This document shows positions 50,131-60,866 of a stretch of DNA of 64,000 bases, in pieces. The position numbers were made by a program, and so were the translations under genes. Every line of letters begins with the position of its first letter. The first letter of the stretch is position 1. The notes under the pieces are model-generated. The model worked only from the letters and a program-made list of their open reading frames with translations, made no database searches and had not been told where the DNA came from. This DNA is from Caecitellus pseudoparvulus (taxonomy: Eukaryota; Bigyra: Bicosoecida): positions 62,001 through 126,000 of the forward strand of contig CBFFRQ010000065.1 in assembly GCA_965644315.1 (NCBI GenBank), written 5' to 3'.

Positions 50131-51705
50131 CTACCACGCCCCAGCGCTCCACATGTGCAGGCGCCCTGACGCCGTTCCAGACACCACAAGCGGCTGGTTT
50201 GGGTGCACGGCATTCAGCGTGGGCACAGCAGTCAGGAGCTCATCCCCACGAGCGGCCAGCCGCTTGCCGTCCACCGCGCTGTAGGCCTCAATGTGGCGCA
50301 CAGTCATGGCACCAATGACCACGACATCGCTGTCCGCGGGGTCAAAGACGCAGCGGAAGTTGGACAGCCACCTGCCCGTGTGGTTGTTGTGCTTGATGGT
50401 CACGGCAGGGTCTCCCGCGCACCTTGGGGCTTCATGCCACACTCGCACCAAGTCGTCGTTGCTCGTGGACACCAGACGAGCCCCATCACTGGAGAAGAAC
50501 GCCGAAGTTACGCTCCCAGCGTGTTGCAACGTCTCCAGCGGCGTGCCGCTGTGCAACTTGCCCAGCTTTGTCCCGCGGGTCATCTTGCGAAGGTCCCAAA
50601 TGCACACCGTGTTGTCGTGGGCTGCCGTCGCAACGTGTGTCCCATCCGGATGCAGTGCAACGCTGGCGATTTTGGCGTCGTGAGCGTCCACCACCAGAGC
50701 CTCTGCCGAGCTGCGGTCGGCTGCGGCAAGGCTGGATGGCAGTGTGCGGGTGTCCAACACTGCGACCTCTCCTGGGCTTGACGCCGCCACCAGCACTCGG
50801 GCGTCTTCAGAGATGTCGGCGTAGGTCAGGGAGGACGCCGCGGGGCCGTCGTCTGCGGGCCAGTGCGCGTACGCCTCGCGCCAGACGCCCGCCTCCAAGT
50901 CCAGCAACCTCACACTGCCCTCGTATGAGCATGTCATGGCCGTGTTCGGCAGGGCCTTCAAAGCGTTGATGGGGCGGCTGTGGATGCGGAAGTTCAGAAG
51001 AGTGCCTGCCTCGGCCTCGTACGGGGCCAGTGCCTCCGCGTCCGCATCTCCCAAGCCGTCTGTCTGGGGACGCCACAGGCACACGTTGCCCTTCTTGTCG
51101 CCCGCCAAGGCAACAGGCGTGTGGCCGGGGTGGAAGGCAATGCTGTAGATGCGCTCCTTCACGCCCTTCACTGCGTGGTTCTCGTGGCGGATGCGCAGCT
51201 TGGACCATGGCATCCGGCTGGAACGGGCGGGGTGCGGTGAAGACTCCAAAAAGGAAGGCAGATCTGTACAAGGGGTTCACTCGAAGTGCTGGGCGGCAAT
51301 GCCTTCCCGTGGCATCATCCGGCACTCACCACGTGCATCCCCTTCCTCCACCACGTCAGGTGCATCCAGGGCGAGAGCGCCAGGTCGCCGCGCGGGCTTT
51401 GGGGGGGCTTTGAATGGCTCGATCGTCTGCTGAACACCAGCCTCCATGGCAGTTCCATCAGAGTTCAGCCCAGCTTGGCGCATGCTGCGGCGTCGCGGCC
51501 CTGCAGCAAGCTGTGCAGATGGCGAGGAACTGGTCCTCCGTGCGGTTTTTGCTCGCCTCGACGCCGCCTTTGCAGCCGAAATGGTACCCGCTGCGCCTTC
51601 AAGGGAGCGCTTCACCCCACCCAAGCCGAGTTCTTGAAGGAGTTCTGAGCTTGCAGCAAGTGCTGCAGCCCTTGCAGCTGCAAGACCTCCTCCTTCCGCT
51701 GCCAT
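50131..51705 (-). CDS. WD40 protein of the CMR1/WDR76 family
   Basis: Exons 51705-51330 and 51263-50131 join in phase to 502 residues. The N-terminal third is disordered and Ala/Arg/Ser-rich; it holds RRRSMRQ, like the SRRSxR motif of this family. A seven-bladed beta-propeller follows, with IYSIAFHPG, FAGDKxGN-like GDKKGNVCLW, SVRLLDLEAG, EVAVLDTRT, VCIWDLRKM and LVRVWHEAP. The segment HNNHTGRWLSNFRCVFDP, with its NN-TGRW core, is characteristic of CMR1/WDR76 and DDB2. Yeast CMR1 and human WDR76 bind chromatin at DNA damage and protein-quality-control sites. Transcribed in the same direction as DnaJ, 209 nt upstream of it. Confidence 0.87.
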
Positions 51706-51965
51706 GCAAGATGCTCTCAGCTTCAAATGCAGCAAGTGCCCAGCCTTTCTGTGCCCGCCCGCGCAGCGTGAGAGGGCGGCATAGCACAATTCTTCAAATC
51801 AGGGTGAATTTACGGTGGTTTAAATGTAGTCGGCAGCTCTTGTGGCTGATGCAAGTGTCAGCGGCAGCTCACAAGGGGCTCGAGCGCACCCCAAAAAAAT
51901 GGCTCCTCGCAGCTAGGGCCGCAGAAACACGGCACCTGAGACCTCAACTGTACCACAGACACCCA

Positions 51966-53205
51966 CTACCTGTCCAAACTTGCACTGCTTGTGCTGCTCT
52001 GTTGAGGGGGCGGCGGTGTGCCCACACAGGTCTCGCTGCGAGTGCTCTTCTGCTTGGCATCTTCGGCAGCCGCTGCCGCCTCCAAAGCTGCAAGGCGCTT
52101 GCTCAGAATGGCCACTGCTGCCAGGCTGTTGTTCGTCTTCCCCAAATGGTCGGTTACGTACTGCCCCACGTCCACCAACGCGTCCAAGTCCACGCCTGTG
52201 TCAATGCCCATGCCATGCAGCATGTACACGACGTCCTCTGTGGGAACATTGCCGGTGGCACCCTTCGCGTAGGGGCACCCACCCAAGCCTGCAACTGAGG
52301 AGTCCACTACGGACACCCCCCCCTGCACCGCCGCAAGAATGTTGGCCAGCGCTTGGCCGTACGTGTTGTGGAAGTGCACCGCCACCTCCTCAACAGGCAT
52401 GTGATCCTTGATGCTCGTGATCAACGCAGAGGTTGCCCCAGCATTGCCGACACCAATAGTGTCTCCAAGGCTTATCTCGTAGCAGCCCATTTCACGCAGG
52501 GTGGCCGCAACAAATGACACTGCGTCGGGGTGCACAGTGCCCTCGTACGGACAGCCGAGGACACACGAGACGTAGCCGCGGACGCGAACCCCAGCACTCT
52601 TAGCTGCGTCACAGATGGGCTGAAAACGCTTGAAGCTGTCCATCACGTTGCAGTTGATGTTCCGCATGCTAAAGCCGTCCGTGGCCGCCGCAAAAATGGC
52701 AACCTCCTCAGCACCGACTTCCAGCGCAGCCTCAAAGCCTTTCATGTTTGGAGTCAAGACAGGGTAGGAAACACCTGCCCGGCGCTTGATTCGCGTCATG
52801 ATTTCCCTGTGGTCTCCCATCTGCACTCAGCGCGAATGGAGCAAGTGACAACGCAGCTTCTGCGCCAGCACCAGCAACGCCAGCAACACGCCGTACCTGC
52901 GGAACCCACTTGGGAGACACGAATGACGTGGCTTCGACAACAGGAAGGCCAGTCTCAGAAAGCATGTCGATCATTTGCACCTTGACATCTGTGGGCACCA
53001 GTGTCTTCTCGTTCTGGCAAGGTGAGCGCAGAGGTGCTGTGGCTGGCTGCTGCACTGCACTTGGTCAAGCGCAAGCACAGACCTGCAGTCCGTCGCGAGG
53101 CCCCACCTCCACAATCTTCACAAAATCTGGGAGTGTTGACATGAAAGCACGCTGTCGACCGCGCCCGGCCGCTTCAGCTGCAGCTGTGCATGCCCTACCC
53201 AGCAT
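51966..53205 (-). CDS. HMGCL: Hydroxymethylglutaryl-CoA lyase
   Basis: Cleaves HMG-CoA to acetyl-CoA and acetoacetate, the last step of leucine degradation. Exons 53205-53083, 53013-52897 and 52820-51966 join in phase to 324 residues. Key residues are all present: [10 protein letters not shown] (catalytic Arg and metal-binding Asp), [40 protein letters not shown] (metal-binding His pair) and [15 protein letters not shown] (active-site Cys). The first 22 residues ([21 protein letters not shown]) look like a mitochondrial presequence. The C-terminus ends SASLDR and has no peroxisomal SKL/CKL signal, so it should be mitochondrial only. The residues after [11 protein letters not shown] are a Ser/Pro-rich tail. 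Exon joins are strongly supported by family alignment. Confidence 0.95.
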
Positions 53206-53373
53206 GGCCACGTAAGCCAAGGAGAGACGCAAGCGGCCAACCCGCACACAGGCGTGGGTGAGCAAAGCGGGAGCACCACTCTCAGGCGTCAAACAAGGCT
53301 GAAACAGTAATGGAGCAACACACACATGCGCTGAGTGGGCGCCTCAGGGTCATTATCAATTGCCCACGTGAGC

Positions 53374-55959
53374 TTACAGCTCCTCGCGCACTTTGGCTAG
53401 TGGCCGACTTCTGCTGTCGGGCGTGGTCGAGTCCACGTCAGCCGTGGCAGCAGCCCGGCACGCGGCGGCTCGAATTTCTTGGTGAGAAAACATACTTGCG
53501 GGCCATAGTTCGGAGAAGGAGCTCCAGCGCGTGTTGCCGCCAGTCCCAGCACCAAAGTCGTACACAGGCTCGCTGGCAAACCTGGACACGGTGGGCGCCT
53601 GGATCCCCGCTCGCCGCAGCGCTGCTGGCAGCTGCACGCACCGATTCACTTGCAAACCTAGCTCATGAGCGTCTTTGGTGCCCAATTGCAGTGTGGGCGC
53701 CTCAGCCCCCCCCTCAACCTGCCCTACAGCCCAATGCACGAACTGGAGTAGGGCATCGGTGTCCACCAAGTATCGACCCAACCACTCCCCCGCAGAAAGG
53801 GTGGAGTCAGGTGACGGATGCAGCCCCAGCAGTGAAACAAATGCGCGGGCATCCAGCTGGACTGCTTCCACTGGAGGCTCGCCGGGGATATCCGCTACGG
53901 ACATGCCGTGGCCACCCACACTGGCAAACGCTTGCCACGCTTCCTTCAGAGCACCCAACATACCCTCGCTTGCTGTTGAACTTTCCATAGACATTGCACT
54001 AGAAGGAAGTGAGTGTGACGCGAGGCTCAGCACACGCTGCAGAGCCTTGCTTGCCGCTGCGGGCAGGCGAGGAGCTCCAAATCGGCTCAGGTCAGCGTCT
54101 GTGGACTCAAGGCTGGAGTGCTCGGTACTGAAGTGCACAGGCTCTGCAGCCCCATCTACCCCTTGTTCTTGGAGTGTGGGAAACCAACCTGTCCTCTCAG
54201 AGGGCGCGGGGACCCAGCTCTGCTGCTCCAAGACGCTGTGTGCGACGTTCAGAGCCAAGCATCGTTCAAGCAGCGCAGCATCCGCCTGCGCCAAGCGGTG
54301 CAGCAGGCGAGACGCCCGCCGCCGCTCAGCAGCAGAGAGGTGGGGGTAGTGCTCCTGTAGAAGTTCGCTTGCTTGGCCTACGACCCACTGGACATAAGCT
54401 CGCTGCATGACCTTCTTTGAGAGGGGGGCCAATGCAACTCCTTGAGCTCCAGTGTGCACTGGCTGAGACACGGCGCCCCAGTGAACCCCCACCTTCATAA
54501 ACGCCGGCACCGGAAGCTCAGCATCGAACCCCGGGCCAGCTGCTTCAATAGCCCAGGCTTGCTGCTGCGAAGCTGTGTGCTTCAGCACCCGCCCCACACG
54601 GCGCAGCGTGCCACGCACCGAGACGTCATTCACCGCCCCTGCTGTGTATGCCGACGCTGCCCTCTGCTCCCGGAGCATTGAAGTATTCCAGCGCAACAAT
54701 ATGCGCTGCACAAAACGGAGACTGTCCGATCCAATGTCCGACTGTGCGGAGGACCCCGCGGAGCGTGGCAGGGAAAAGCCCTCCTGCTCTGCCGCTGGCG
54801 CATCCTGCTGCACCGCAAGCTGCTCAACCAGATTTTCCATGTTCTTGGCGTAAAGAATGCTTTCTTCTAAGAAAGACCCATGGTTCACCTGGGCAAACGA
54901 GATCGTGTCCGCATCGTCGTCCGAGCCGGAGCCCGAGCCCTCGTCCCCGCTCTCGCTGTCGTCCGCCGACGACAAATGGCTCAGAGCTTCCAAAATGCTC
55001 CCCGCATCCACTGTCACGGAACTGCCTTCATTTGCCTCCTCGGTGTCATCGTCACCCTCCCCTGCGCCGCCAAAGGCTCCCGCGAGGCCGGCAGCACGCA
55101 CACCACCCGGCAGGTTCAGGGGAGGCTGCTTGACGAAGGTGGGCAGCCCGCCCACATCTGCACTACCAGGCACATCCGCGTGCCAGAAAATATCCAGCCT
55201 GTTCGAGTGGCTCGTAGACATCCTTGGCTGCATGCGCTGAGCAAACATGTGCAGCAGCTCTTCGGCTGTCTCGGGCTCCCGCAGGCGCTGCAAAACCAAG
55301 CTACGGGCATGGTATGCCGCAACAGCATACCAATCCCAAGCACAGACCAGGGCCAAATCCACTTCGCTGTCCAGCGGCTTCCCGTGGGCAACTTCCTGCA
55401 ATTCCAGCAACCACGCTCCAAGCAAGGGCTGTACTTGAGCCAGTGCTTCAGCGTCGGGCTCGTCATCCACACAGCAATGGTCCTGTAGCAGCTCTTCTAC
55501 ATAGTACAGCGCTTTCCATGGCATCTTGCGAGAGCATGCTGCAGCCCATTGAGCCTGCAGCATGCTTGGCGCTGGCCGAAGGCCAGCTCTCAGGCCTGCG
55601 GCCAGCACGCTTTGACCCGCCTGAAACCCGTCAGTCGACCCAACAGCGATGCTGTGGACATCCCTCCAAGTGGATGCGTCAATGAGCTGGCCGTCGCGGC
55701 ATGCCTGCTCCAGGGCGCTCACGATCCGCCCAACTTCTTCGGGAGCCAAAGGCTCTGCCCTGGAGACCTGCTCAACCCTTCGCACTGTTGCCTGAAGCTC
55801 CAGCAAAGCTGCAACTGGGGCCCTTGTCCGCGCACTCAAAGCAAACTGCCTGTGAAGTGTGGCGCCCACAACTGAACCTGCTTTTGGACGCCGACTTGGG
55901 CGGATTCGCCGCAGAGCAGCGGGGCCACAGCGGAAATTGATCAACCCAGCCCCCAGCAT
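53374..55959 (-). CDS. Orphan 861-aa protein, probably mitochondrial
   Basis: Single-exon frame of 861 residues from ATG 55959. I do not recognise it. The N-terminus (MLGAGLINFRCGPAALRRIR) and the next 30 residues are basic and could be an organelle-targeting sequence. The first 250 residues look all-helical, with helix pairs such as MPWKALYYVEELLQDH, which would suit a degenerate PPR-like or other helical-repeat protein. The centre has an acidic stretch (DDSESGDEGSGSGSDDDADT) and the rest is again mainly helical. The C-terminus is LAKVREEL. No catalytic motif is visible. The codon use is like that of its neighbours. The frame also contains CAATTTCCGC in sense at 55939-55930, encoding Asn-Phe-Arg, only 18 nt after the ATG, so either the start or the promoter reading is uncertain. 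Confidence 0.6.
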   Translation of the reverse strand: MLGAGLINFRCGPAALRRIRPSRRPKAGSVVGATLHRQFALSARTRAPVAALLELQATVRRVEQVSRAEPLAPEEVGRIVSALEQACRDGQLIDASTWRDVHSIAVGSTDGFQAGQSVLAAGLRAGLRPAPSMLQAQWAAACSRKMPWKALYYVEELLQDHCCVDDEPDAEALAQVQPLLGAWLLELQEVAHGKPLDSEVDLALVCAWDWYAVAAYHARSLVLQRLREPETAEELLHMFAQRMQPRMSTSHSNRLDIFWHADVPGSADVGGLPTFVKQPPLNLPGGVRAAGLAGAFGGAGEGDDDTEEANEGSSVTVDAGSILEALSHLSSADDSESGDEGSGSGSDDDADTISFAQVNHGSFLEESILYAKNMENLVEQLAVQQDAPAAEQEGFSLPRSAGSSAQSDIGSDSLRFVQRILLRWNTSMLREQRAASAYTAGAVNDVSVRGTLRRVGRVLKHTASQQQAWAIEAAGPGFDAELPVPAFMKVGVHWGAVSQPVHTGAQGVALAPLSKKVMQRAYVQWVVGQASELLQEHYPHLSAAERRRASRLLHRLAQADAALLERCLALNVAHSVLEQQSWVPAPSERTGWFPTLQEQGVDGAAEPVHFSTEHSSLESTDADLSRFGAPRLPAAASKALQRVLSLASHSLPSSAMSMESSTASEGMLGALKEAWQAFASVGGHGMSVADIPGEPPVEAVQLDARAFVSLLGLHPSPDSTLSAGEWLGRYLVDTDALLQFVHWAVGQVEGGAEAPTLQLGTKDAHELGLQVNRCVQLPAALRRAGIQAPTVSRFASEPVYDFGAGTGGNTRWSSFSELWPASMFSHQEIRAAACRAAATADVDSTTPDSRSRPLAKVREEL

Positions 55960-56071
55960 AGCTCTGGCCTCTCCCCTGATGTGGACCAAGATCCCAGGGG
56001 ACGGACCCCAGCCAAGTACAATCAGTGTGCGCTTCCGCAGGTGAAGTTGCTGAATTAAGTTTGCGGTCAGA

Positions 56072-58463
56072 ATGCACCACGCTCAAGCGAACGACACAGA
56101 GAGGCCGCTATGGCCATACGAGATAGCGAGCGTCCCTCGGGTGGTGCCGCACACCTGCAGGTTCGGCAGCGTTGCCCCATCAGGAGTGATCAGCACGCTT
56201 CTGAAGTGGAACGCTTGTTGCAAAGTCCTGTTCCCGATGCGCGGGGCATATGGACCCGGACAAAGCCGAGCACTCCATGAAACCAAACACACGCTCCCAC
56301 TCCCCAACACCGTCCGACTTGTCAAATTGCAAGGGTGGCCCTACACTGCATTGGGGCCGATTGCTTCGGCCTAGGAGGAGGATTTCTGACGTAGAACTAA
56401 CCCTTGGAGTGACAAGTATGGAGGAAGGACATCCTGTCAGCGTGTTGCCTGCTGGCCTCGCCACTGTTGCCTTGTCAAGCGCCGTCCCGCTGCACGTGGT
56501 CGCAAGGAGTGGAGAATACAGCGAGTATGTTATGCACTTGCTTGGTATGCTGATCGTTGCTCCTCATGCCCCCCTCCCCTGTGCTCAGCGTCCGGGCAGC
56601 AGTGCAAGCGGGAGTTTCAGCAGTGGCAGCGTTTCACTCGTCCAATACCGCCAAGCAGCACCTGTATGTATGCTCCTGAGATGCAGCCTCATTTTCAACC
56701 TCACTCCTGATCTTATATTCTTTGGCAGGAACTCAGGCTCATTGGACCTCGGCCGGTAAGGCATGTCAAGCGCCCAGTTCCCCGCTTGCCAACAACTCGG
56801 CTGGCTTTGCCCTGCTCAGGTACTCCGGGTGGTATCGCCAAGTTGGCCAGGTGTTGGCACTCGTTTTATTTGACGCAGGTCGTGTTGATAGCCAGCTGGT
56901 AAGCGCTTACTCACATCCCTGCTGGCCATTTGTGTGGGCCGTGCACGCTTCTGCCGGCTGCTTGCCCAGGTCCAAGTGGTGGTGCACCGACTCAGCTCAA
57001 CGCTGCAGTCTGCCTGCAAAGTGCGCAGTGAAGAGAGTGTGACGCAAGAAGGCCTGCGGTCCAGGTATGGTGCAGTGACTTTGTGCATGCGCCGCATCAT
57101 GAATGGGGGGAGAGGGGACGAGAGCGTTGTGCCTGCTGGGAGAAGGAGCGGCTCAACTACATGGAACACTCAACTGCTCGCGCAATCCCAGCCACTGGCT
57201 GCCATCAACCCAGCTCCACCTGACCATGAATACCTTCCACGCATCTCCAGGGAAGTGGGAGGGGCTTCACTGCTGCTGAATGAGTGCCCGCCTGCACTTC
57301 GCTGGCAACTGCTGCCCGACGTTGCGGTGGAAGAGGCCAGAGAGGGCGCTGGCGCAGACCCGCTGCATGCTGACGCAGTGGCAGAGACAGAATGGGAGCG
57401 TGCTCGAACCTATTTTGAGGCTCAGGATGACCTGCAGGTTGCGCTGCAGACCGCACTTCCCAGGTGGGCTGGGCAGCTGCCCTTCGACGATGGTGCTTGC
57501 CTGCCTGACCCCCCCACCGTGGCCACCTCTGATGTACGAGGTGCAGTAGGAGCCCAGGCGTCCAGTTTGGGAGAGTCATTGGGCCAAGGGGCATCGACCG
57601 AGAACCCGGCATCCGGCCTTCCTGACGGACCTGATGCAGGTGGGGCAGCCGCACCGCAGGCAGCTGTCGTCGAGCATGCCGAAGCCTCCGTAGAACATGG
57701 GGGTCACTCAGAACTGGTTCTTCAAGGCCATGAAAAGCTGCAGCTTGGATTCTTGGACGGTGCCCTCGTGAGGGCGGGCATGGAGGGGTGCATTGAGGCT
57801 CAGTCCAGTGATACTGCTGCGCACATCGTTGCCCTGGAAGTGCCCCACACAACCAGTGGCACGCCAAGCTTGCTTCCCGCACGGCTATGGCTAGCTCCCA
57901 CTGATGGTGGCACAGAGCGCCCTTTGGAGCTGCCATTCAGGGGCGCGTTACCTCCCACAACGGCGCTGCACTTCAAAGCTGGCGACCCAGCTTCGCTGGG
58001 GGACGTGCTTGGAATGTCTGCAATGGTGAAGCACTTGCCATCCAGCACAGCTGTAGTTGTCCGCGGGCGTCTGGGCAGCATGCTACCTGAGGGGCCAGGG
58101 CAAGCGTCCATCATCGTGGATGTCCCACCTCATCCGTCAGGTCAACCCTTCAAAGGCCTGCAGAGTAGCCCACCTGCAAGGTGGAACACCTCTAATCATC
58201 GCCTGCTATGGAAGCTTCAAGATCTCGCAGCGGACGTCGAGTTCTCAGCTAAGGCCAAGCTTGCGGTGGAGCAAGCAAGCCAGGACCCGGCAAGCGCTGC
58301 AACGCACGCACCGTGGCGTGGCCGCTTCCAGTTCTCGAGCCAGCAAGTGCCTGGGGCCTTGAGCGCACTTGGTCTGACGTTGGAGGCCTCTGATCAAGGC
58401 TCCTTGCGCTGGCAGCACAGCGTGGAGCTTGTGGCGGTCGGCAAGGTTTCCGTGACTGGGTGA
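56072..58463 (+). CDS. Mu-homology-domain-like adaptor protein (5' exons uncertain)
   Basis: The long 3' exon, up to 58463, is coding. It contains EKLQLGFLDGALVRAGMEGC, which resembles the first strand of an adaptin mu-homology domain (pattern EK-x5-DG-x5-G). About 240 residues later RLLWKLQDLAADVEFSAKA, and then ALSALGLTLEAS with a final GKVSVTG, fits the last strands of such domains in mu-adaptins, delta-COP and muniscins. The 5' part, from ATG 56072 or 56418, is split by several small introns with visible donors (GTATGC, GTATGT, GTAAGG), whose joins I could not settle. A longin-type N-terminus is possible but not shown. It could be an AP-complex, TSET or muniscin medium chain acting in vesicle trafficking. 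The call rests on strand pattern, not on strong identity. Confidence 0.4.
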
Positions 58464-58479
58464 GAGAAGCAAGCAGGAT

Positions 58480-59134
58480 TCATTCAGCAGCATCAGCAGC
58501 GGCGGCGGTGGACGGCGGCTGAGTGGCAGGTGCAGCGCCTTGGCCCACAGCCGTTAACTTCTCTGCCTCGGCATCGACAGACTTGTGGGTTACAAGCAGG
58601 GCCGCTGTGTCTGCCCACCCCGCATCCTCTGCCATGTCCAGGCTGCTTTGCCCTGCAGCATTGACTGCCATGACGTCCGCATCGTCACAAGCCTCCAGCA
58701 ATAATCTCACAACTTCAGTTTGGTGCTGCTGAGATGCCCAGTCTGCGTGGGGCGGCCGACTGCAGCATGAGGACCGGGCCAAGCACGCACTTCGCAGAGC
58801 CGTGACTCACGAAGGGGGGTGTTGCCTTGCTCGTTCGCCTGCAGGGTTGCACCTGCCGTGATGAGGCTTTGAACAACGTCCACGTGTCCATTTGCAGCAG
58901 CTGCGAGGTGTGACGGGCGCGTGTTGTTTTGTACTTGTGGGAAGTTGGGGCCGACAAACCAGCCTCACCTCGATGCAGAGCTGTATTGCCGAAATCATCT
59001 GTCCAGTTCACGTCTGCACCATGATCAATGTAGATCCCCACGCCCTCCAGCTCTCCATACCGAGCGCAGTCAAAGAAGTCTTCGTAGTGCTCGGGCTTCA
59101 GCTCTTCCTTCTCGCCCGCACCCGCTTCAGCCAT
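58480..59134 (-). CDS. Small ankyrin-repeat protein (YAR1-like), 172 aa
   Basis: Exons 59134-58969, 58900-58811 and 58742-58480 join in phase to 172 residues, start MAEAGAGEKEELKPEHYEDF. Ankyrin repeats follow each other: DCARYGELEGVGIYIDHGAD, then TALHRAAANGHVDVVQSL and ITAGATLQANEQGNTPLH, then HQTEVVRLLLEACDDADVMA. Each intron splits a repeat at the TALH/TPLH turn. An Ala/Pro/Gln-rich tail ends the protein. Length, acidic N-terminus and repeat number resemble yeast YAR1, a chaperone for the ribosomal protein uS3 that binds it co-translationally. Many short ankyrin proteins look similar, so the YAR1 link is an inference. Its 3' end lies 17 nt from the convergent gene's stop. Confidence 0.8.
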
Positions 59135-59552
59135 TCTGCTCAGTGCGGATTTAGACGAACACACGACAATGCCCGACTTCCCTCCACCTCCGTTTGAAGT
59201 GAAACTGGGCGGTGTAGCGTCCGAATCATATAAAAAATGGCGGTGTTTGGCTTCAGTTTTGACAAACTGCCCCTCACACAGCTTTGCTGCCGGCGTAGGG
59301 TGGCTCAGGGGGGTACGCTGGTGCTTCACACACTCCGCTCCACACCTTGACCTCCACCAATAACCACCGCTATCCCGGACGTGAAAATAGTTGCTTCGTG
59401 TGTTCCATACACTTGCAACCATACCGTGCATCGAGAGGACCCCTGCCTGTGTTGCGGTGCTCGACTGTTTGTCGCGTTCAAGCTTGCACTCAAAGCTGCA
59501 GTGGCGCAGCTGAGCCACACAAGGCTTCCCTGCTCCGCAAGTCGCCCTGATC
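59135..59552. other. Divergent intergenic region, ankyrin protein to polyprenol-kinase-like gene
   Basis: About 420 nt. It contains the AT-rich word CATATAAAAAATGG near 59227, a TATA-like sequence unusual for this GC-rich DNA, about 90 nt from the ankyrin start and 320 nt from the other. No copy of CAATTTCCGC. Confidence 0.35.
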
Positions 59553-60416
59553 ATGGCGGAGACCGGCGCTGAAGCAACAGGCGCCTCTGAATCTGTAGAT
59601 TCCTTGCTTCCTCTCTGGGCAGCTTGGGTTTGCACAGCGCTTGCCTCGCTGGCTGTGAAGGCTGCGGTGTACTGGTTCCGGGATGTCGCACCCTGTTGGG
59701 GACGCCGGACTACCAAGCGACAGCACCAGGGTATCCTCAGCGTCCACGCTGCCAGGAAGGTACTGCACATATGCATGGGCTTGTGTTTCATGGCCTGCTG
59801 GCCGCTCTTTCCGCAGCACCCATGGTCCAGCTTCGTGGCCGCATCGGTGCCGTTGGCAATCACGGCTCAGTTTGCTGCCACAGGCGTCGGATGGATGCAC
59901 GATCCTGCCACTGTGGATGTTGTCTGTCGGACTGGGCAGGCCAAGGAGCTGCTGGGCGGGCCGCTGCAGTACGGCGTGATCCATGTGCTGGCCACAGTGC
60001 TCTCCTGGCGCAGCTCTGTTGGCGTTGCGTGCTTGGTTGCTCTGTGTGCTGGAGATGGAGCGGCTGCGCTTGTGGGGCAGAGTATTCCACGCCCTTCCCG
60101 GTGGAGGTTGCCGTGGAACAAGCACAAGACATGGCAAGGAACCCTTGCCTTTGTACTAGCCAGTGTGGCAGCCTGGACGGTGCTGGGGGTTGAGGGCGTC
60201 GTGCAGCACGGGGCTGAGCAGCCGCCTCAAGTAGGCAGCATGTTTGGTCTCTTCCCACGGGGTCAGAGTTTGTCTGTCATGTCGTTTACTTTCGTTGTGT
60301 GTGCTGCCGCGGCTGTGGAAAGCCTGCCCGGCATTGGCTCCTGGGACAACACGCTGGTCGCGACGACCGCAGGGGCGCTGACCATGTGGCTGCAGCTGGA
60401 TGGCTCAGAGCGGTGA
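59553..60416 (+). CDS. Phytol/dolichol kinase-like polytopic membrane enzyme
   Basis: Predicted 287-residue membrane protein with seven or eight hydrophobic segments. It shows the signatures of the CTP-dependent polyprenol kinase superfamily (SEC59, DGK1, VTE5): ARKVLHICMG near residue 70, CAGDGAAALVGQ near 165 and NKHKTWQGTLAFVLASVA near 190, where Lys-Thr/Gly in KT-x-G is the nucleotide-binding core. The closest pattern is that of phytol/farnesol kinases of algae and plants, which recycle phytol into tocopherol synthesis. Dolichol or diacylglycerol kinase is the alternative. If phytol kinase is right, the organism has or had a plastid; I would not conclude that from this gene alone. Single exon, starting MAETGAEATGASESVD. 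Confidence 0.7.
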   Translation: MAETGAEATGASESVDSLLPLWAAWVCTALASLAVKAAVYWFRDVAPCWGRRTTKRQHQGILSVHAARKVLHICMGLCFMACWPLFPQHPWSSFVAASVPLAITAQFAATGVGWMHDPATVDVVCRTGQAKELLGGPLQYGVIHVLATVLSWRSSVGVACLVALCAGDGAAALVGQSIPRPSRWRLPWNKHKTWQGTLAFVLASVAAWTVLGVEGVVQHGAEQPPQVGSMFGLFPRGQSLSVMSFTFVVCAAAAVESLPGIGSWDNTLVATTAGALTMWLQLDGSER

Positions 60417-60866
60417 ACTTCATTCATCTACACGGGATTGTGCCTGCCTTGTGCACCGCGGGGCTGCGCAGTGGCCAAGGCAGGCAAGGGCTTGGAGCCG
60501 TGTGTGCAGCGGTGTGTAGCGCACATCACGTATCCACGCCAGGCTCAGTGAGAGCCTACGGAGCGGCTCCTGCAGTGTCGGGCAAGCAAGGGTGCTGTCA
60601 GAGTGCAAGCAAGGCTCGGCTGTCGGCAATGAGCATGCAGGAGGTTGTGCGAGGGACACAACTTTGTCTCTCAGGTGCAGGCACTTCGCTGCCCTCAATC
60701 CATGCACCGGCGGGAGCAAAATCTTTCACCTAACTCAGCCCCCGACTTCATCAGCCCTTGTTTGTGTTCTGGCCTGCGTTTGTGGCCTTTGCACGACGCC
60801 TTTGAAGTTCCTGGAACTCTGCCAGCTGCAGAGACCACCACAACCAGCCGCCCACCTCGAAGCATC
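60417..60866. other. Intergenic region upstream of TPP2
   Basis: About 450 nt between two genes on the same strand. Holds the 3' flank of the kinase-like gene and the TPP2 promoter. No recurrent element or RNA gene found. Confidence 0.4.

Noticed and set aside
49773-50318. Plus-strand ORF downstream of the 49925 element (start MSGVDSFVSDSARPM at about 50010)
   Set aside because: Overlaps the 3' coding end of the WD40 gene, has no domain and a biased composition. The element is better explained by the DnaJ start.
59227-59240. TATA-like CATATAAAAAATGG
   Set aside because: A single occurrence, over 300 nt from one start and 90 nt from the other. No other gene here has a similar box, so I did not call it a promoter.
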